Shown here: positions 5,066-5,163 of the stretch, piece after piece
Numbering within the stretch: the first letter of the stretch is position 1
Layout of the letters: the number at the start of each line of letters is the position of its first letter
Origin: Chthoniobacter sp.
GTDB taxonomy: Bacteria > Verrucomicrobiota > Verrucomicrobiia > Chthoniobacterales > Chthoniobacteraceae
Length of the DNA stretch: 5,163 nt
Direction: 5' to 3'
Assembly: GCA_025351065.1 (NCBI GenBank)
Contig: JANXWQ010000400.1
Span: forward strand, 1 to 5,163
Made by a program: the position numbers and the translations under genes
The notes under the pieces: model-generated
What the model was told of the DNA's origin: nothing
Databases searched by the model: none
What the model saw: the letters and a program-made list of their open reading frames with translations, nothing else

Positions 5066-5163
5066 GACATTGGGATTGGGAGTTGGCTCTCTGCGAGTGA
5101 AAGCCAACAGAAGTCCGCCAGCGAGCATGGTGATGCCAGGATATGTAAACGATGGATACCTAT
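5060..5163 (-). CDS. Probable C-terminus of a membrane protein (runs off right edge)
   Basis: On the minus strand, a frame open from the right edge to TAA (5060-5062) encodes 33 residues. They read RYPSFTYPGITM, then a hydrophobic run LAGGLLLAF, then TRREPTPNPNVA. A transmembrane helix followed by Arg-Arg and a short Pro/Asn-rich polar tail is a believable C-terminus with the tail in the cytoplasm. GC content here is clearly lower than in the rest of the window and codon use is more mixed. A second frame (continuous with the 4831-5000 remnant) is also open here but reads less like a protein. Too little is visible to name a family. Confidence 0.4.
   Translation of the reverse strand, partial: RYPSFTYPGITMLAGGLLLAFTRREPTPNPNVA

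Noticed and set aside
4705..5100. Plus-strand open frame running over the end of the small exported gene
   Set aside because: It is a Pro/Arg-rich shifted frame of that gene that continues into intergenic DNA; no start signal or family features.

Overview
The DNA is GC-rich, almost fully coding and contains no RNA genes, CRISPR array or transposase. The gene content suggests a Verrucomicrobiota-like (PVC group) bacterium. The clues are a secreted NHL beta-propeller ending in an 'FYRL'-type C-terminal module, a secreted SGNH hydrolase next to a Gfo/Idh/MocA oxidoreductase, weak or absent Shine-Dalgarno sites, and intergenic repeats with PVC-like character. This assignment is an inference from style, not proof.

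Layout, left to right. (i) Positions 1-677, minus strand: the N-terminal 225 codons of a GspE/PilB-type assembly ATPase, running off the left edge before its Walker A motif. (ii) 678-965: an intergenic stretch holding a candidate promoter for that ATPase and a 104-bp imperfect palindrome made of GCAGAG-type 8-mers. (iii) 966-4415, minus strand: three genes in a row that could form one transcript. In transcription order they are a secreted NHL-repeat propeller, a secreted SGNH/GDSL hydrolase with an Ala/Lys-rich tail, and a cytoplasmic NAD(P)-dependent Gfo/Idh/MocA dehydrogenase. (iv) 4416-4526: a divergent promoter region with two face-to-face sigma70-like promoters, each ending only 6-7 nt before its start codon, overlapped by a 13-bp inverted repeat. 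(v) 4527-4823, plus strand: a 98-residue exported protein of unknown function. (vi) 4824-5163: a mixed region with a hairpin, a possible gene remnant or dispersed repeat, and the probable C-terminus of a membrane protein entering from the right in less GC-rich DNA.

The three-gene block looks like an accessory sugar or ester-processing set: an exported propeller, an exported esterase-like enzyme and a cytoplasmic sugar-type dehydrogenase. No substrate can be read from the sequence. I see no clear new defence or mobile system. The most interesting structures are the symmetric divergent promoter with apparently leaderless starts, the 104-bp palindrome, and the composition break with repeat-like sequence at the right edge.
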